A stretch of 64,000 nucleotides of DNA, from contig NZ_CP130427.1 of NCBI RefSeq assembly GCF_030518795.1, forward strand, positions 4,960,001-5,024,000, written 5' to 3'. Each line of letters begins with the position of its first letter. Positions within the stretch are counted from its first letter, which is position 1. This document shows, piece after piece, positions 33,813 through 42,957 of this stretch. The notes beneath the pieces are model-generated. The model searched no databases and was not told the origin of the DNA. It saw nothing but the letters and a program-made list of their open reading frames with translations. Made by a program: the position numbers and the translations under genes. Source of the stretch: Micromonospora sp. NBRC 110009 (GTDB lineage Bacteria; Actinomycetota; Actinomycetes; Mycobacteriales; Micromonosporaceae).

Positions 33813-34175
33813 TCAGCCGCTGGAGGCGCGGGCGAGCGCGTACCCGAGGGTGGCCGCGCTCAGCCCGGCGACCACGCTGGCCAGCACGTTGGCGTACGCG
33901 TGGAGACGGCCGCCCGCCCGGCTCAGCCGCAGCGTCTCGTAGCTGAGGGTGGACCAGGTGGTCAGCGCGCCGCAGAAGCCGGTGCCGATCAGCGCGGTCA
34001 CCGCCGGGGAGGCCGGGATCGCGGCGACCGCGCCGAGCAGCAGCGACCCGGCCACGTTGACGGTCAACGTGCCCCAGGGGAACGGCGAGTCGTGCCGGGC
34101 CTGCACCGCCCGGTCGGTCAGGTAGCGCAGCGGGGCGCCGAGCGCCGCCCCGATCGCAATCAGCAGGACGGTCAT
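33813..34175 (-). CDS. crcB: Fluoride channel FluC/CrcB, second subunit
   Basis: Encodes 120 residues with four helices. Family marks are GAALGAPLRYLTDR, the NVAGSLLLGAV segment with the conserved Asn, and GFCGALTTWSTLSYE in the pore helix region. It starts inside the stop of the first crcB gene (ATGA), so the two products probably form a heterodimeric fluoride exporter, as in several Gram-positive bacteria. Confidence 0.9.
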   Translation of the reverse strand: MTVLLIAIGAALGAPLRYLTDRAVQARHDSPFPWGTLTVNVAGSLLLGAVAAIPASPAVTALIGTGFCGALTTWSTLSYETLRLSRAGGRLHAYANVLASVVAGLSAATLGYALARASSG

Positions 34176-34651
34176 CGGCCCTCCCCACCGGAGCGGGCCA
34201 GCAGCCGGCCGGCGACCGCGTCCCCGGCCCAGACCGCCGCCAGGGCCCCGAGCACGGTCGCCGCCAGGTACGCCAGCGCGGTGCCCGGCGCCCCGGCGGC
34301 CAGCGCCCGCTGCGCGTCGACGGCGTACGTGGAGAAGGTGGTGAACCCGCCGAGCACCCCGACGCCGAGGAACGGCCGGACCAGCGGGCCGGCCGGGCGG
34401 GCGGTGATCACCGCCATCAACACGCCGATCAGCAGGCAGCCGGTGACGTTGATGCCGAAGGTGGCCCACGGGAACCCGGTGGGCGGGTGCGGGAACGCGG
34501 TCTGCAGGCCGGCCCGGGCCAGCGCGCCGAGGACACCACCGGCGGCGATGACGCCGAGCACCGCCGGTGGTTGGGCGGCCAGCTCGCCGCGGTCGGCCGG
34601 TACGTGCAGGTCGACGTCCGGGTCGACCCGGCGCTCGGGCGGTCGTGTCAC
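34172..34651 (-). CDS. crcB: Fluoride channel FluC/CrcB, first subunit
   Basis: Encodes 159 residues: a 30-residue polar N-terminal extension and then four helices with GGVLGALARAGLQ, NVTGCLLIGVLMAV and GVLGGFTTFSTYAVD (the TTFS pore motif). Together with the overlapping downstream gene it should export fluoride. I looked for a fluoride riboswitch in the 150 bases upstream and could not support one. Confidence 0.9.
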   Translation of the reverse strand: MTRPPERRVDPDVDLHVPADRGELAAQPPAVLGVIAAGGVLGALARAGLQTAFPHPPTGFPWATFGINVTGCLLIGVLMAVITARPAGPLVRPFLGVGVLGGFTTFSTYAVDAQRALAAGAPGTALAYLAATVLGALAAVWAGDAVAGRLLARSGGEGR

Positions 34652-34800
34652 GGTGCCTCCCCACCAGCCAGGGCATCACTGGCAGGGACCGTTGGCGACG
34701 TCACGCGGTTCTCCCGGCGTGGCCCGGGACGGCGGGCCCCCACCGCCGGTCTGCGCCGAGGATAACCCGCCGCCCCGGGCCGGCCGTCCGGGCGGGCCGG

Positions 34801-36021
34801 TCAGGCGGCGTCGACCAGTTCGCGGGTGGGCACGGCGGCGGCCGGCGCGCGCCGGGCCCGTCCGTCGGCGAACAGCAGCACGGCGAGGCCGAGCAGGGTG
34901 AGCCCGGCGCCGGCCCAGATCGGGGCGGTGAAGCCGAGCCCGGCGCTGATGGTCACCCCACCGATCCAAGCGCCGAGCGCGTTGCCCAGGTTGAACGCGG
35001 CGATGTTGGCGCCGGAGGCCAGCGTGGGGGCCTGGTGGGCGTACCGCATGATCCGCATCTGCAGGGGTGGCACGGTGGCGAAGCCGAACCCGCCCATCAG
35101 CACCAGGGAGGCCACGGTCAGCCCCGGGCTGGCCGCGGTCAGCGCGAAGCCGACCAGCACCACGGTGAGCACCGCGAGCACGGTGACGAGCGTGCCGGAG
35201 AGCGAGACGTCGGCCGCCCGCCCGCCGGCCAGGTTGCCGACGAACAGCCCGAGGCCGAAGAGGACCAGCAGCCACGGCACGGTCGCGGTGGCGAAGCCGC
35301 TCACCTCGGTCAGCGTGTACGCGATGTAGGTGAACGCGCCGAACATGCCGCCGAACCCGAGGATGGTGACCACCAGCGAGTACCAGACCTGCGGCCGGGT
35401 GAACGCGCGCAGCTCGCCGCGGAGCCCGCCGGCGGGGGCGTCGGCGGTGGCCGCCCCGCGCCCGGGCACCAGCAGCGCCAGCCCGACCAGCGCGACCAGC
35501 CCGATGCCGGTGATCGCCCAGAAGGTGGCGCGCCAGCCGAGGTGCTGCCCAAGGAAGGTGCCGAACGGCACGCCGAGCACGTTGGCGATGGTCAGGCCGG
35601 CGAACATCATCGCGATCGCGCCGGCCCGCCGGGCGGGCGGGACCAGTCCGGCCGCGACCACCGCGCCGATGCCGAAGAACGCGCCGTGGCACAGCGCGGC
35701 GACGATCCGGCCGGCCAGCAGGGTGGCGTAGTCGGCGGCGACGGCGGAGAGCAGGTTGCCGGCGATGAAGAGCACCATCAGGCCGAGCAGCACGGGCTTG
35801 CGGGGCAGCCGGGTGACGGCGGCGGTGAGGGCCACCCCGCCGACGGCGACGCTGAGCGCGTATCCGGAGATCAGCCAGCCGGCGACCGACTCGGTGACCG
35901 CGAAGTCCGCGGCGACCTGGGGGAGCAGCCCCATGATCACGAATTCGGTCAGCCCGATGCCGAACGCCCCGATCGCGAGGGCGATCAGGCCGCCGGGAAG
36001 GGCGGAGGTGCGCTGAGACAT
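34801..36021 (-). CDS. MFS efflux transporter of the DHA1 (arabinose/chloramphenicol efflux) type
   Basis: Encodes 406 residues and about twelve helices. The start IALAIGAFGIGLTEFVIMGL and the following LPQVAADF, then LTAAVTRLPRKPVLLGLMVL in the loop 2-3 region are typical of AraJ/CmlR-type drug or sugar efflux pumps. It is divergent to a MarR regulator gene with a strong palindromic operator between them, so export is probably derepressed by a small-molecule ligand. Confidence 0.88.
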   Translation of the reverse strand: MSQRTSALPGGLIALAIGAFGIGLTEFVIMGLLPQVAADFAVTESVAGWLISGYALSVAVGGVALTAAVTRLPRKPVLLGLMVLFIAGNLLSAVAADYATLLAGRIVAALCHGAFFGIGAVVAAGLVPPARRAGAIAMMFAGLTIANVLGVPFGTFLGQHLGWRATFWAITGIGLVALVGLALLVPGRGAATADAPAGGLRGELRAFTRPQVWYSLVVTILGFGGMFGAFTYIAYTLTEVSGFATATVPWLLVLFGLGLFVGNLAGGRAADVSLSGTLVTVLAVLTVVLVGFALTAASPGLTVASLVLMGGFGFATVPPLQMRIMRYAHQAPTLASGANIAAFNLGNALGAWIGGVTISAGLGFTAPIWAGAGLTLLGLAVLLFADGRARRAPAAAVPTRELVDAA

Positions 36022-36056
36022 GAGATACCCGTTTCCCGATGGAAGATAGCGGGCGT

Positions 36057-36099
36057 GTGCAACTACCCGCGCGAACAACAAAATAGTTGCACGCGCGGG
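36057..36099. promoter_or_regulatory. Interleaved inverted repeats: probable MarR operator
   Basis: Perfect 9-base arms GTGCAACTA (36057-36065) and TAGTTGCAC (36084-36092) enclose 18 bases. A second perfect pair, CCCGCGCG (36066-36073) and CGCGCGGG (36092-36099), interlocks with it. The segment is less GC-rich and lies 36 bases from the MFS start and 57 from the MarR start, so one bound regulator could control both divergent promoters. Confidence 0.75.
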
Positions 36100-36155
36100 A
36101 TACCTGCGCAAGCGTGCTAACCTGGGGGACGTCCAGATCACACCGAGGGGGCGTC

Positions 36156-36605
36156 ATGGGGATCGGCGACGACGCGGTCGAGGTCCGCGCGCAGGGCTGG
36201 CGGACGCTCGCGGCCCTGCACGGCCTGATCGAGACCGCCCTCGAGCGTGCCCTCCAGGCCGAGCACGACCTCTCCGTCGTCGAGTACACGGTGCTCGACG
36301 CGCTCTCCCGCCAGGACGGCTGGCACATGCGGATGCGCCAGCTCGCCCGCGCCGCCGCGCTCTCCGGCAGCGCCACCACCCGCCTGGTCACCCGCCTGGA
36401 GGACCGGGGGCTGCTCACCCGGGTCCTCTGCGAGGACGACCGGCGCGGCATCTACACCGAGCTGACCCCGGCCGGCTCGGACCTGCTGGCCCGGGCCCGG
36501 CCGACCCACGACCGGGTGCTCGCCGAGGCGCTCGCCGAGGCCGAGCGGACCCCCGAGCTGGCCCCCCTCGTCGACGCCCTGCACCGGCTGCCCGCCCCGA
36601 GCTGA
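36156..36605 (+). CDS. MarR-family transcriptional regulator
   Basis: Encodes 149 residues from an ATG with GAGGGGG upstream. It has the MarR winged-helix core: LSVVEYTVLDALSRQDGWHM, RMRQLARAAALSGSATTRLV and the wing EDRGLLTRVLCEDDRRGIYT. It should bind as a dimer to the palindromes in the gap and repress both itself and the divergent MFS pump until a ligand, typically a phenolic or lipophilic compound, is bound. Confidence 0.9.
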   Translation: MGIGDDAVEVRAQGWRTLAALHGLIETALERALQAEHDLSVVEYTVLDALSRQDGWHMRMRQLARAAALSGSATTRLVTRLEDRGLLTRVLCEDDRRGIYTELTPAGSDLLARARPTHDRVLAEALAEAERTPELAPLVDALHRLPAPS

Positions 36606-36753
36606 GCCCGCCCCCCTCGGGGCGCCCCGCCCACCCGGGACGGCCGCCGGGTGCCCGGGCCGAGGTCGCAGGTCCGCAGGCTGGGGGCGTACGGTACCCA
36701 CCGTCGGTCGGCGCGGACCCGCGCCAGGTGGCCGGGTGAGCGCAGGAGGCATC

Positions 36754-38061
36754 GTGCAGGACCGCACCCCTCGTCGCGAGGAGCTGGACCCCGTCGAGCG
36801 GATCGGCGTCGACGAGCTGCGGGCCCTTCAACTGGAGCGGCTGCGCTGGTCCCTGCGGCACGCGTACGACAACGTGCCGCACTACCGCCGGGCCTTCGAG
36901 GCGGCCGAGGCGCACCCGGACGACCTGCGCGAACTGGCCGACCTGGCCCGCTTCCCGTTCACCGGCAAGGCCGAGCTGCGGGAGAACTACCCGTTCGGCA
37001 TGTTCGCCGTGCCCCGGGAGCGCGTCGCCCGGCTGCACGCCTCCTCCGGCACCACCGGCCGCCCGACAGTGGTCGGCTACACGAAGGACGACCTGGCCAC
37101 CTGGGCACGGCTGATGGCCCGCTCGATCCGGGCCGCCGGCGGCCGCCCGGGCGACCGGGTGCACGTGGCGTACGGCTACGGGCTGTTCACCGGCGGCCTT
37201 GGCGCCCACTACGGCGCCGAGGAGCTGGGCTGCACGGTCATCCCGGTCTCCGGCGGCATGACCGAGCGGCAGGTCATGCTGATCCGCGACTTCGAGCCGG
37301 ACGTCATCATGGTCACCCCCAGCTACATGCTGGCGATCGTCGACGAGATGGAACGCCAGGGCGTCGACCCCCGCTCCACCTCACTGCAGGTGGGCATCTT
37401 CGGCGCCGAGCCGTGGACCGAGGACATGCGCCGCGAGATGGAGCAGCGCCTCGACATGCACGCGGTGGACATCTACGGGCTCTCCGAGGTGATGGGCCCC
37501 GGCGTCGCGGTCGAGTGCGTAGAGACCAAGGACGGCCTGCACCTCTGGGAGGACCACTTCTACCCGGAGATCATCGACCCGGTCACCGGCGCGGTGCTGC
37601 CCGACGGCGAGCAGGGCGAGCTGGTGCTCACCTCGCTCACCAAGGAGGCGGTGCCGGTGGTCCGCTACCGCACCCGCGACCTGACCCGGCTGCTGCCCGG
37701 CACCGCCCGGCCCGTGCGGCGGATCGAGAAGATCACCGGCCGGACCGACGACATGATGATCGTCCGCGGGGTGAACGTCTTCCCCACCCAGATCGAGGAG
37801 CTGATCCTGCGTACGCCGGCGCTGTCCCCGCACTTCCAGTGCGTGCTGGACCGGCAGGGCCGGATGGACACCCTCACCGTCAAGGTGGAACGGCGGGTCG
37901 GGGTGGCCGCCGAGGAGGCGGAGCGGGCCGGCGCCGACCTGGTGCAGCAGGTGAAGAACACCATCGGGGTCAGCGTGGCGGTGCAGGTCATCGCGCCGGA
38001 CGGGGTGGAACGGTCGATGGGCAAGATGCGCCGGATCGTGGACCAGCGGCGGGGGCACTGA
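36754..38061 (+). CDS. paaK: Phenylacetate-CoA ligase
   Basis: Encodes 435 residues from a GTG at 36754, chosen because AGGAGG lies 5 bases upstream. Adenylating-enzyme motifs of the PaaK branch are visible: ASSGTTGRPTVVGYTKDDLA (P-loop), AYGYGLFTGGLGAHYGAEEL, IYGLSEVMGPGVAVEC and the C-terminal KITGRTDDMMIVRGVNVFPT. It makes phenylacetyl-CoA (or another aryl-CoA) from acid, ATP and CoA. The ring-epoxidase genes paaABCDE are absent from the window, so the product may feed biosynthesis or a distant pathway. It is coupled to a thioesterase gene. Confidence 0.92.
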   Translation: MQDRTPRREELDPVERIGVDELRALQLERLRWSLRHAYDNVPHYRRAFEAAEAHPDDLRELADLARFPFTGKAELRENYPFGMFAVPRERVARLHASSGTTGRPTVVGYTKDDLATWARLMARSIRAAGGRPGDRVHVAYGYGLFTGGLGAHYGAEELGCTVIPVSGGMTERQVMLIRDFEPDVIMVTPSYMLAIVDEMERQGVDPRSTSLQVGIFGAEPWTEDMRREMEQRLDMHAVDIYGLSEVMGPGVAVECVETKDGLHLWEDHFYPEIIDPVTGAVLPDGEQGELVLTSLTKEAVPVVRYRTRDLTRLLPGTARPVRRIEKITGRTDDMMIVRGVNVFPTQIEELILRTPALSPHFQCVLDRQGRMDTLTVKVERRVGVAAEEAERAGADLVQQVKNTIGVSVAVQVIAPDGVERSMGKMRRIVDQRRGH

Positions 38062-38062
38062 G

Positions 38063-38485
38063 GTGGGGGAGCGCGAGGGCCGCACCGCGGCCCACGACAT
38101 GTTCGACGCCGACGTCGCCTCCAAGGGGCTCGGCATCGAGCTGGTCTCGGCCGGCGACGGCGCGGCGGTGGCCCGGATGCGGGTCACCCCGGCCATGCTC
38201 AACGGCCACGCCATCGGCCACGGCGGGTTCGTCTTCCTGCTCGCCGACACCGCCTTCGCGCTGGCCTGCAACAGCCACGGCCCGGCGACCGTGGCCGCCG
38301 GCGGCGAGATCAGCTTCCTGCGTCCGGTCCGCGAGGGCGACCTGCTCGAGGCCCGGGCCACCGAGCGGGTCCGCTACGGCCGCAGCGGCATCTACGACGT
38401 CACCGTGTGGCGCGACGACGAGGTGGTCGCCGAGTTCCGGGGCCGCAGCCGCACCATCGCTCCGAAGCCCGGCGCGCGGAGCTGA
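38063..38485 (+). CDS. paaI: Hotdog-fold thioesterase, PaaI type
   Basis: Encodes 140 residues from a GTG one base after the paaK stop. The PaaI pattern is visible: MLNGHAIGHGGFVFLLADTA, then AAGGEISFLRPVREGDLLEA and RYGRSGIYDVTVW. PaaI hydrolyses ring-hydroxylated phenylacetyl-CoA thioesters and acts as a safety valve; pairing with paaK fits this role. It is cytoplasmic. Confidence 0.9.
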   Translation: MGEREGRTAAHDMFDADVASKGLGIELVSAGDGAAVARMRVTPAMLNGHAIGHGGFVFLLADTAFALACNSHGPATVAAGGEISFLRPVREGDLLEARATERVRYGRSGIYDVTVWRDDEVVAEFRGRSRTIAPKPGARS

Positions 38486-38531
38486 GCCGGCGGGGCCACA
38501 CCGACCGCCGCCCGCGCTCTAACATCGGGGG

Positions 38532-39638
38532 ATGCGTGTGCTGGTGGCCTCCGCGCCGCTGGTCGGGCACGTCCGTCCGCTGCTGCCCCTCGCCCTCGCC
38601 CTGCGCGACGCCGGGCACGCCGTGCTGCTGGCCACGGCCGCCGACGGCCTCACCGCGGCTCCCGCCGGCCTGCCGGTGCGGGACGTCGCGCCGGGCTTCG
38701 ACTTCGGCCGGATCGCCCGCCGGGTCCTGCTGCGGCATCCGCTGATCGCCCGCGCCGAGCTGGCCGGCACCGCGGGCACCCGCGGTGCCGCGCTCCTCTT
38801 CGGCCAGGTCAACGACGAGCTGGCGGACGGCCTGGTGGCGGTGGCCCGGGACTGGTCGCCCGACCTGGTGGTGCACGAACCGTTCGCCGTGGCCGGCGCG
38901 CTCGCCGCCGCCCGGGTCGGCGTGCCGGCGGTACGCCACGAGAACTCGCTCTTCGACGGGCGCGAGCTGGTCCGGGTCACCACCGGGCGGCTCGCCGCGG
39001 CGCTGCGCCGCCACCGCGTCGCCGAGCTCCCGCCCCCCGCCGCCGCGATCGCCGTGGCCCCGCCCAGCGTGGCCGTCCAGGACGGCTGGCCGATGCGGTA
39101 CGCGCCACACACCGCCGGCGAGCTCCCGCACTGGCTGCGCGAACCGGCCGACCGGCCCCGGGTGCTGGTCAGCCGCAGCACCGTGGCCGGCCCCGGCGGG
39201 GCGGGCCCGATGCGGGCGGTGGTCGCCGCCGCCGACCGGGTGGACGCCGAGTTCGTCCTGGTCCGCCCGGACCGGCGACTGTCCCGGTCGGCGCTGCCGC
39301 CCAACGTCCGCACCGTCGACTGGATTCCCCTCGACGCGGCCCTGCCGGCCAGTGCGGCGCTGGTGCATCACGGCGGCGCGGGCAGCGTGCTCGGCGCGTT
39401 GGCCGCCGGAGTCCCGCAACTCGCCACCACCGGTCCCGGTGACCGCCGGTTCAACGCCAACCTGGCGGCCCGGCGGGGAGCCGGCATCGCGGCGCCGAGC
39501 CGGCAGATCACCCCGGGCACGCTGACCCGGCTGGTCACCGACCCGGCACTGCGCGCCGCCGCCCGGGAGGTGCGCCGGGAGATCGCCGCCATGCCGCCCC
39601 CGGCCGAGCTGGTGGCGCGGCTCGAGTCGCTCGGCTGA
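38532..39638 (+). CDS. GT-B glycosyltransferase (UGT/macrolide glycosyltransferase-like)
   Basis: Encodes 368 residues. The N-domain begins VLVASAPLVGHVRPLLPLAL, and the C-terminal donor site has LVHHGGAGSVLGALAAGVPQ followed by NANLAARRGAGIAA, the pattern of GT1 enzymes such as DesVII/EryCIII and macrolide-inactivating transferases. It lacks a natural-product cluster nearby; the acceptor is unknown. A TAACAT hexamer ends 6 bases before the ATG, indicating leaderless expression. Confidence 0.85.
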   Translation: MRVLVASAPLVGHVRPLLPLALALRDAGHAVLLATAADGLTAAPAGLPVRDVAPGFDFGRIARRVLLRHPLIARAELAGTAGTRGAALLFGQVNDELADGLVAVARDWSPDLVVHEPFAVAGALAAARVGVPAVRHENSLFDGRELVRVTTGRLAAALRRHRVAELPPPAAAIAVAPPSVAVQDGWPMRYAPHTAGELPHWLREPADRPRVLVSRSTVAGPGGAGPMRAVVAAADRVDAEFVLVRPDRRLSRSALPPNVRTVDWIPLDAALPASAALVHHGGAGSVLGALAAGVPQLATTGPGDRRFNANLAARRGAGIAAPSRQITPGTLTRLVTDPALRAAAREVRREIAAMPPPAELVARLESLG

Positions 39639-39704
39639 CCCCGGGTCCGGACCCGCCGTCGGCTGGTGCCGGTCGACGTCAGGGGCCTGGGGCACGATGG
39701 CCCC

Positions 39705-40271
39705 ATGGCACACATCCTGCTCCTGCACTCCGTCTACGGGTTGCGGCCCGCGGTGCTGGCCGCCGCCGACCGGTTGCGCGCCGCCGGCCACCAGACCACC
39801 ACCCCCGACCTGTACGGGTTGCCCGCCGCCGACACCGTCGAGGACGGCTTCGCGCTGCTGGACAAGGTCGGCCGGGACGGGGTCCTCGACCGGGCCCGGG
39901 CGGCGGCGCGTGACCTGCCCGCCGAGGCGGTGCTGGCCGGCTTCTCGATGGGGGCCGGGGTGGCCGGGGCGCTGCTGGCCGAGCGGCCGGAGGCCGCGGC
40001 GCTGCTCCTGCTGCACGGCACCGGCGGCGCCCCGGAGTCGGTCCGCCCCGGGCTGCCGGTCCAGCTCCACCTCGCCGATCCGGACGAGTACGAGCCGCAG
40101 GACGAGGTGGACCAGTGGCGGCGGGCGCTGACCGCGGCCGGCGCCGAGCTGTCCGTGCACCGCTACCCGGGCCCCGGGCACCTTTACACCGATCCCGACC
40201 TGCCCGACCACGACCCGCTGGCCGCCGCGCTGACCTGGGACCGCGCGCTGGCGTTCCTCGCCGACCGCTGA
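39705..40271 (+). CDS. Dienelactone hydrolase-family alpha/beta hydrolase
   Basis: Encodes 188 residues. It has the compact DLH fold: HILLLHSVYGLRPAVLAAAD, nucleophile elbow VLAGFSMGAGVAG with Ser in place of the classical Cys, and histidine in RYPGPGHLYTDPDLPDHD. The substrate is unknown. CACGAT lies 6 bases before the ATG without a ribosome site. Convergent with the cyclase-ATPase gene; large hairpins separate them. Confidence 0.82.
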   Translation: MAHILLLHSVYGLRPAVLAAADRLRAAGHQTTTPDLYGLPAADTVEDGFALLDKVGRDGVLDRARAAARDLPAEAVLAGFSMGAGVAGALLAERPEAAALLLLHGTGGAPESVRPGLPVQLHLADPDEYEPQDEVDQWRRALTAAGAELSVHRYPGPGHLYTDPDLPDHDPLAAALTWDRALAFLADR

Positions 40272-40342
40272 GTCCCGGGCCCGGACGGCTCACCGGCGGA
40301 TCCGGCCCGCGGCCCGGACCGGACCGGCGAGGCGGGCAGCAC

Positions 40343-40401
40343 GGGCGTCGGATGGTGCGACGCCCGGGTCGGAGCGGCCCCGTGCCCACTCCGACCCGGG
40401 C
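40343..40401. terminator. Nested hairpins between convergent genes (bidirectional terminator)
   Basis: A stem GGGCGTCG/CGACGCCC (40343-40350, 40358-40365) is followed by an overlapping 13-base perfect stem at 40362-40374 and 40389-40401. They lie exactly between two converging stop codons, the expected place for a terminator serving both. Confidence 0.75.
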
Positions 40402-40407
40402 GCCGGC

Positions 40408-42768
40408 TCAGGCGGCGAGCGCCGGCGTGCCGGCGACACCGCCGGTCCGGTCGCGGCCGGACGCCCACTCGCCGGCCGGTTCCCGCCCCGGCATCCCGCT
40501 CCGGCGTGGCGGCCGGGCGGTCGGCGGCCGACCGCCGACCGGTTCGGTCCGTTCGCCGATCGGGACCACCGCCGCCCGCCCGTCCCAGGCCGTGGCCGCC
40601 GCCGGCCGGTCGCCCGACCGGTCCACCGGCACCCGGCTCGCCGTGGGCTTGGCGGGAAGGGCGGTGCCGCCGGCGTCCGCCGGTCGACGTGGGCTCGCCA
40701 CGGCCGGGTGGTGCGTCCGGCCGCCGGTGCCCCGACCCGCCACGGTGGTGCCGGCCGCCCGAGCGCCGTGCGGGCCGACCACGGTGCCGGCGGCGGTCGT
40801 CGACGAGGTCGTACTCCACACTGGAGCGGCCGCCGGGCCGCCGTCCGGGGCGGTCAGGGTGGGAGCGGCCGTCGGGTCGCCGTGCGGGTCGGCCACGGTG
40901 GGCCGGGCTACCCGGTGGTGGTTCCGGGGGGCCGTCGCCGTGAGGCGGGCCGCCGGGCTCCCGGTGCGCGAGGCCGCCGCTCTGCCGGCGAGCGCCGGGC
41001 GTGCGGGGACGTCAGCCGGACCCGGGTCGACGGGGCGGGTCACCGGGCTCGGCAGCCGGCGGGTGAACTCCGCCCCCAGCGCGCGGGGCAGCCGGTGGCG
41101 CGCCACCCGGGCCACCACGGGTTCGGCGACGAGGTACCGGTCCGCGGCGGTCCGGCGCAGCAGGCCGGCCCCGGCCAGGCTGCGCAGCACCGGTTCGGCC
41201 CGGCCCGCCGGCCAGTCGAGCAGCCGCTGCGCCGTGCCGGCGTCGACCGCCGCCCCGTGGTGCGCGGCCGCCATCAGCACCGCCCGCTGCGCGCCGTCCA
41301 GCCGGTCCAGCCGGACGTCCACCATGCGGCGCACCGGCTCCGGCACGCCGTCCGGCGGGCCGTCGTGGTCGAGCGCCGCCACGTACGCCCGCGCCGCGGC
41401 CGGGTTCCCGCCGACCAGAGACAGCAGCTCCCCGGCCAACGCGGCCGGCCGACCGGCCCGGCCGAGCAGGTGCCGCAGCAGTCGTCCGGTTTCCACGCTG
41501 CCCAGCGCGGGCAGCGGCACCCGGCGCCGCCGGTCGGCGGCCCCCGGCAGCAGGTCGGCCCAGCCCGGACCGTGGGTGGCCACCACCGCGAGGGGCAGCT
41601 TCCGCTCGGTGGCGGCGGCGAAGAGCCGGTGCAGGAACCGGTTCAGCGGTGGGGCGGCGCGGTCCAGGTCGTCCACGGCCACCACCACCGGCCGACCGGC
41701 CGCCAGGTCGAGGAGCACCTCCCGCCACACCTCGGCCCCGCGGGCCGCCGCCCCCTCCTCCGGCGGCGCCGCCACGAACTCGGCCAGGGCGTGCGCCGCC
41801 GCGGCCCGGCGGGCCGGTGGCAGCAGTCCGTCCAGCGCGGCGGCCAGCCGCCGGCGTACGGTCGGCGCGGGGTCGGTGTCGCGGACCCCGGCGAACGCGC
41901 GGACCATGTCGGCCAGCGGCGCCAGCTCGCCCTGGGGGTACGGCGGGCAGTGCGCCACGCACCAGCGCACCGGCACACCGTCCACCGTCGACACCGCGCG
42001 GGTCAGCTCGTGCAGCAGCCGGCTGCGCCCGCTGCCCGCGGGGCCGACCAGGGAGACCCAGCGCGGCCGGCGCTCCCGGACCGCCCGGGCGATCTCGTCG
42101 CCGGCGGTGGCCAGCTCCCGCCGCCGGCCCACCAGGGGGCCCCGGTGGCGGATCGGCCGGGGCCGGGCCGGCCCGATGACCCGCCAGACGTCCGGCGGCA
42201 CCGTCCTGCCGGCGACCGTGAGGGCGGCCAGCGGCCGCAGGTCGAGCAGCCCGGCGGTGGCCCGGCGGGTGGCCGCGCAGACGACCACCCCGCCCGGCGG
42301 CGCGTACTCCTGCAGGCGGGCCGCGGCGGTGATCACCGCGCCGCTGGCGGTGCCGTGCCCGCCGTCCCGGGTGGCGGCCAGGTCGACCAGGACCTCCCCG
42401 GTGGCCACCCCGACCCGGACCCGCAGCCGGGTGCCGGCCGGCGTCCGCCGGTCCAGCGCCTCCTGGATCTCCAGGCCGGCCCGCACCGCCCGGTACGCGT
42501 CGAAGCCGTCCGCGCCGGGCACCCCGAACAGGGCCATCACCGCGTCGCCGATGTACTTCTCCACCACGCCGTTCCACCGCCGCAGCACCCCGGCCACGGT
42601 GCCGAAGTACGCCTGTTGCAGCGTCCGGACGTCCTCCGGGTCGAGCCGTTCGACCAGCTCGGTCGAGCCGACGATATCGGCGAAGAGGACGGTGACCGTG
42701 CGTCTCTCCTCGGGCACCGGCCACCGCGTGACGACATCCTGACAACCCACGGTCGCGGTCACTGGCAT
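40408..42768 (-). CDS. Class III nucleotide cyclase domain fused to AAA-type ATPase, with long disordered tail
   Basis: Encodes 786 residues from the ATG at 42768 (AAGGGTGGG upstream). Residues 20-190 are a class III cyclase: TVLFADIVGSTELVERLDPE (metal Asp), VVEKYIGDAVMALFG (Lys, second Asp), VGVATGEVLVDL. The transition-state Asn of the usual VN-AAR motif is Thr here (VITAAARLQ), the Arg is kept. Residues 215-560 form a STAND-like ATPase (Walker A GPAGSGRS; Walker B VVVAVDDLD). The last 200 residues are Thr/Ala/Pro/Gly-rich and disordered. It probably links a signal to cAMP or acts as an ATP-driven switch. It is divergent to a LuxR-ATPase gene. Confidence 0.85.
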   Translation of the reverse strand: MPVTATVGCQDVVTRWPVPEERRTVTVLFADIVGSTELVERLDPEDVRTLQQAYFGTVAGVLRRWNGVVEKYIGDAVMALFGVPGADGFDAYRAVRAGLEIQEALDRRTPAGTRLRVRVGVATGEVLVDLAATRDGGHGTASGAVITAAARLQEYAPPGGVVVCAATRRATAGLLDLRPLAALTVAGRTVPPDVWRVIGPARPRPIRHRGPLVGRRRELATAGDEIARAVRERRPRWVSLVGPAGSGRSRLLHELTRAVSTVDGVPVRWCVAHCPPYPQGELAPLADMVRAFAGVRDTDPAPTVRRRLAAALDGLLPPARRAAAAHALAEFVAAPPEEGAAARGAEVWREVLLDLAAGRPVVVAVDDLDRAAPPLNRFLHRLFAAATERKLPLAVVATHGPGWADLLPGAADRRRRVPLPALGSVETGRLLRHLLGRAGRPAALAGELLSLVGGNPAAARAYVAALDHDGPPDGVPEPVRRMVDVRLDRLDGAQRAVLMAAAHHGAAVDAGTAQRLLDWPAGRAEPVLRSLAGAGLLRRTAADRYLVAEPVVARVARHRLPRALGAEFTRRLPSPVTRPVDPGPADVPARPALAGRAAASRTGSPAARLTATAPRNHHRVARPTVADPHGDPTAAPTLTAPDGGPAAAPVWSTTSSTTAAGTVVGPHGARAAGTTVAGRGTGGRTHHPAVASPRRPADAGGTALPAKPTASRVPVDRSGDRPAAATAWDGRAAVVPIGERTEPVGGRPPTARPPRRSGMPGREPAGEWASGRDRTGGVAGTPALAA

Positions 42769-42944
42769 CGCACCCACCCTTTCCCCGGTCCGCTGCCTGA
42801 CGACCTCCGGAGACTTTCACCACCGGGTTGTCGGGGGATCGGTAGGACGACGTATGTCGACCACCCGCAACCTTTAGTCGCAATGTCGACGCGAGAGGTA
42901 CCACAACCGCGCTGAGCCCGTAGAACGGTGCGGGAAGCTGTGAC

Positions 42945-42950
42945 TAGGCT
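42945..42950 (+). promoter_or_regulatory. Leaderless -10 element (TAGGCT) before the LuxR-ATPase gene
   Basis: TAGGCT ends 7 bases before the ATG at 42958 and no ribosome site is present, so transcription should begin at or near the start codon. Confidence 0.5.
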
Positions 42951-42957
42951 GCGTTCC

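Noticed and set aside
34652..34800. Possible fluoride riboswitch upstream of the crcB pair
   Set aside because: A GTGATGCCC stretch resembles the 3' part of the motif, but the 5' GATGG element and pseudoknot pairing could not be found.
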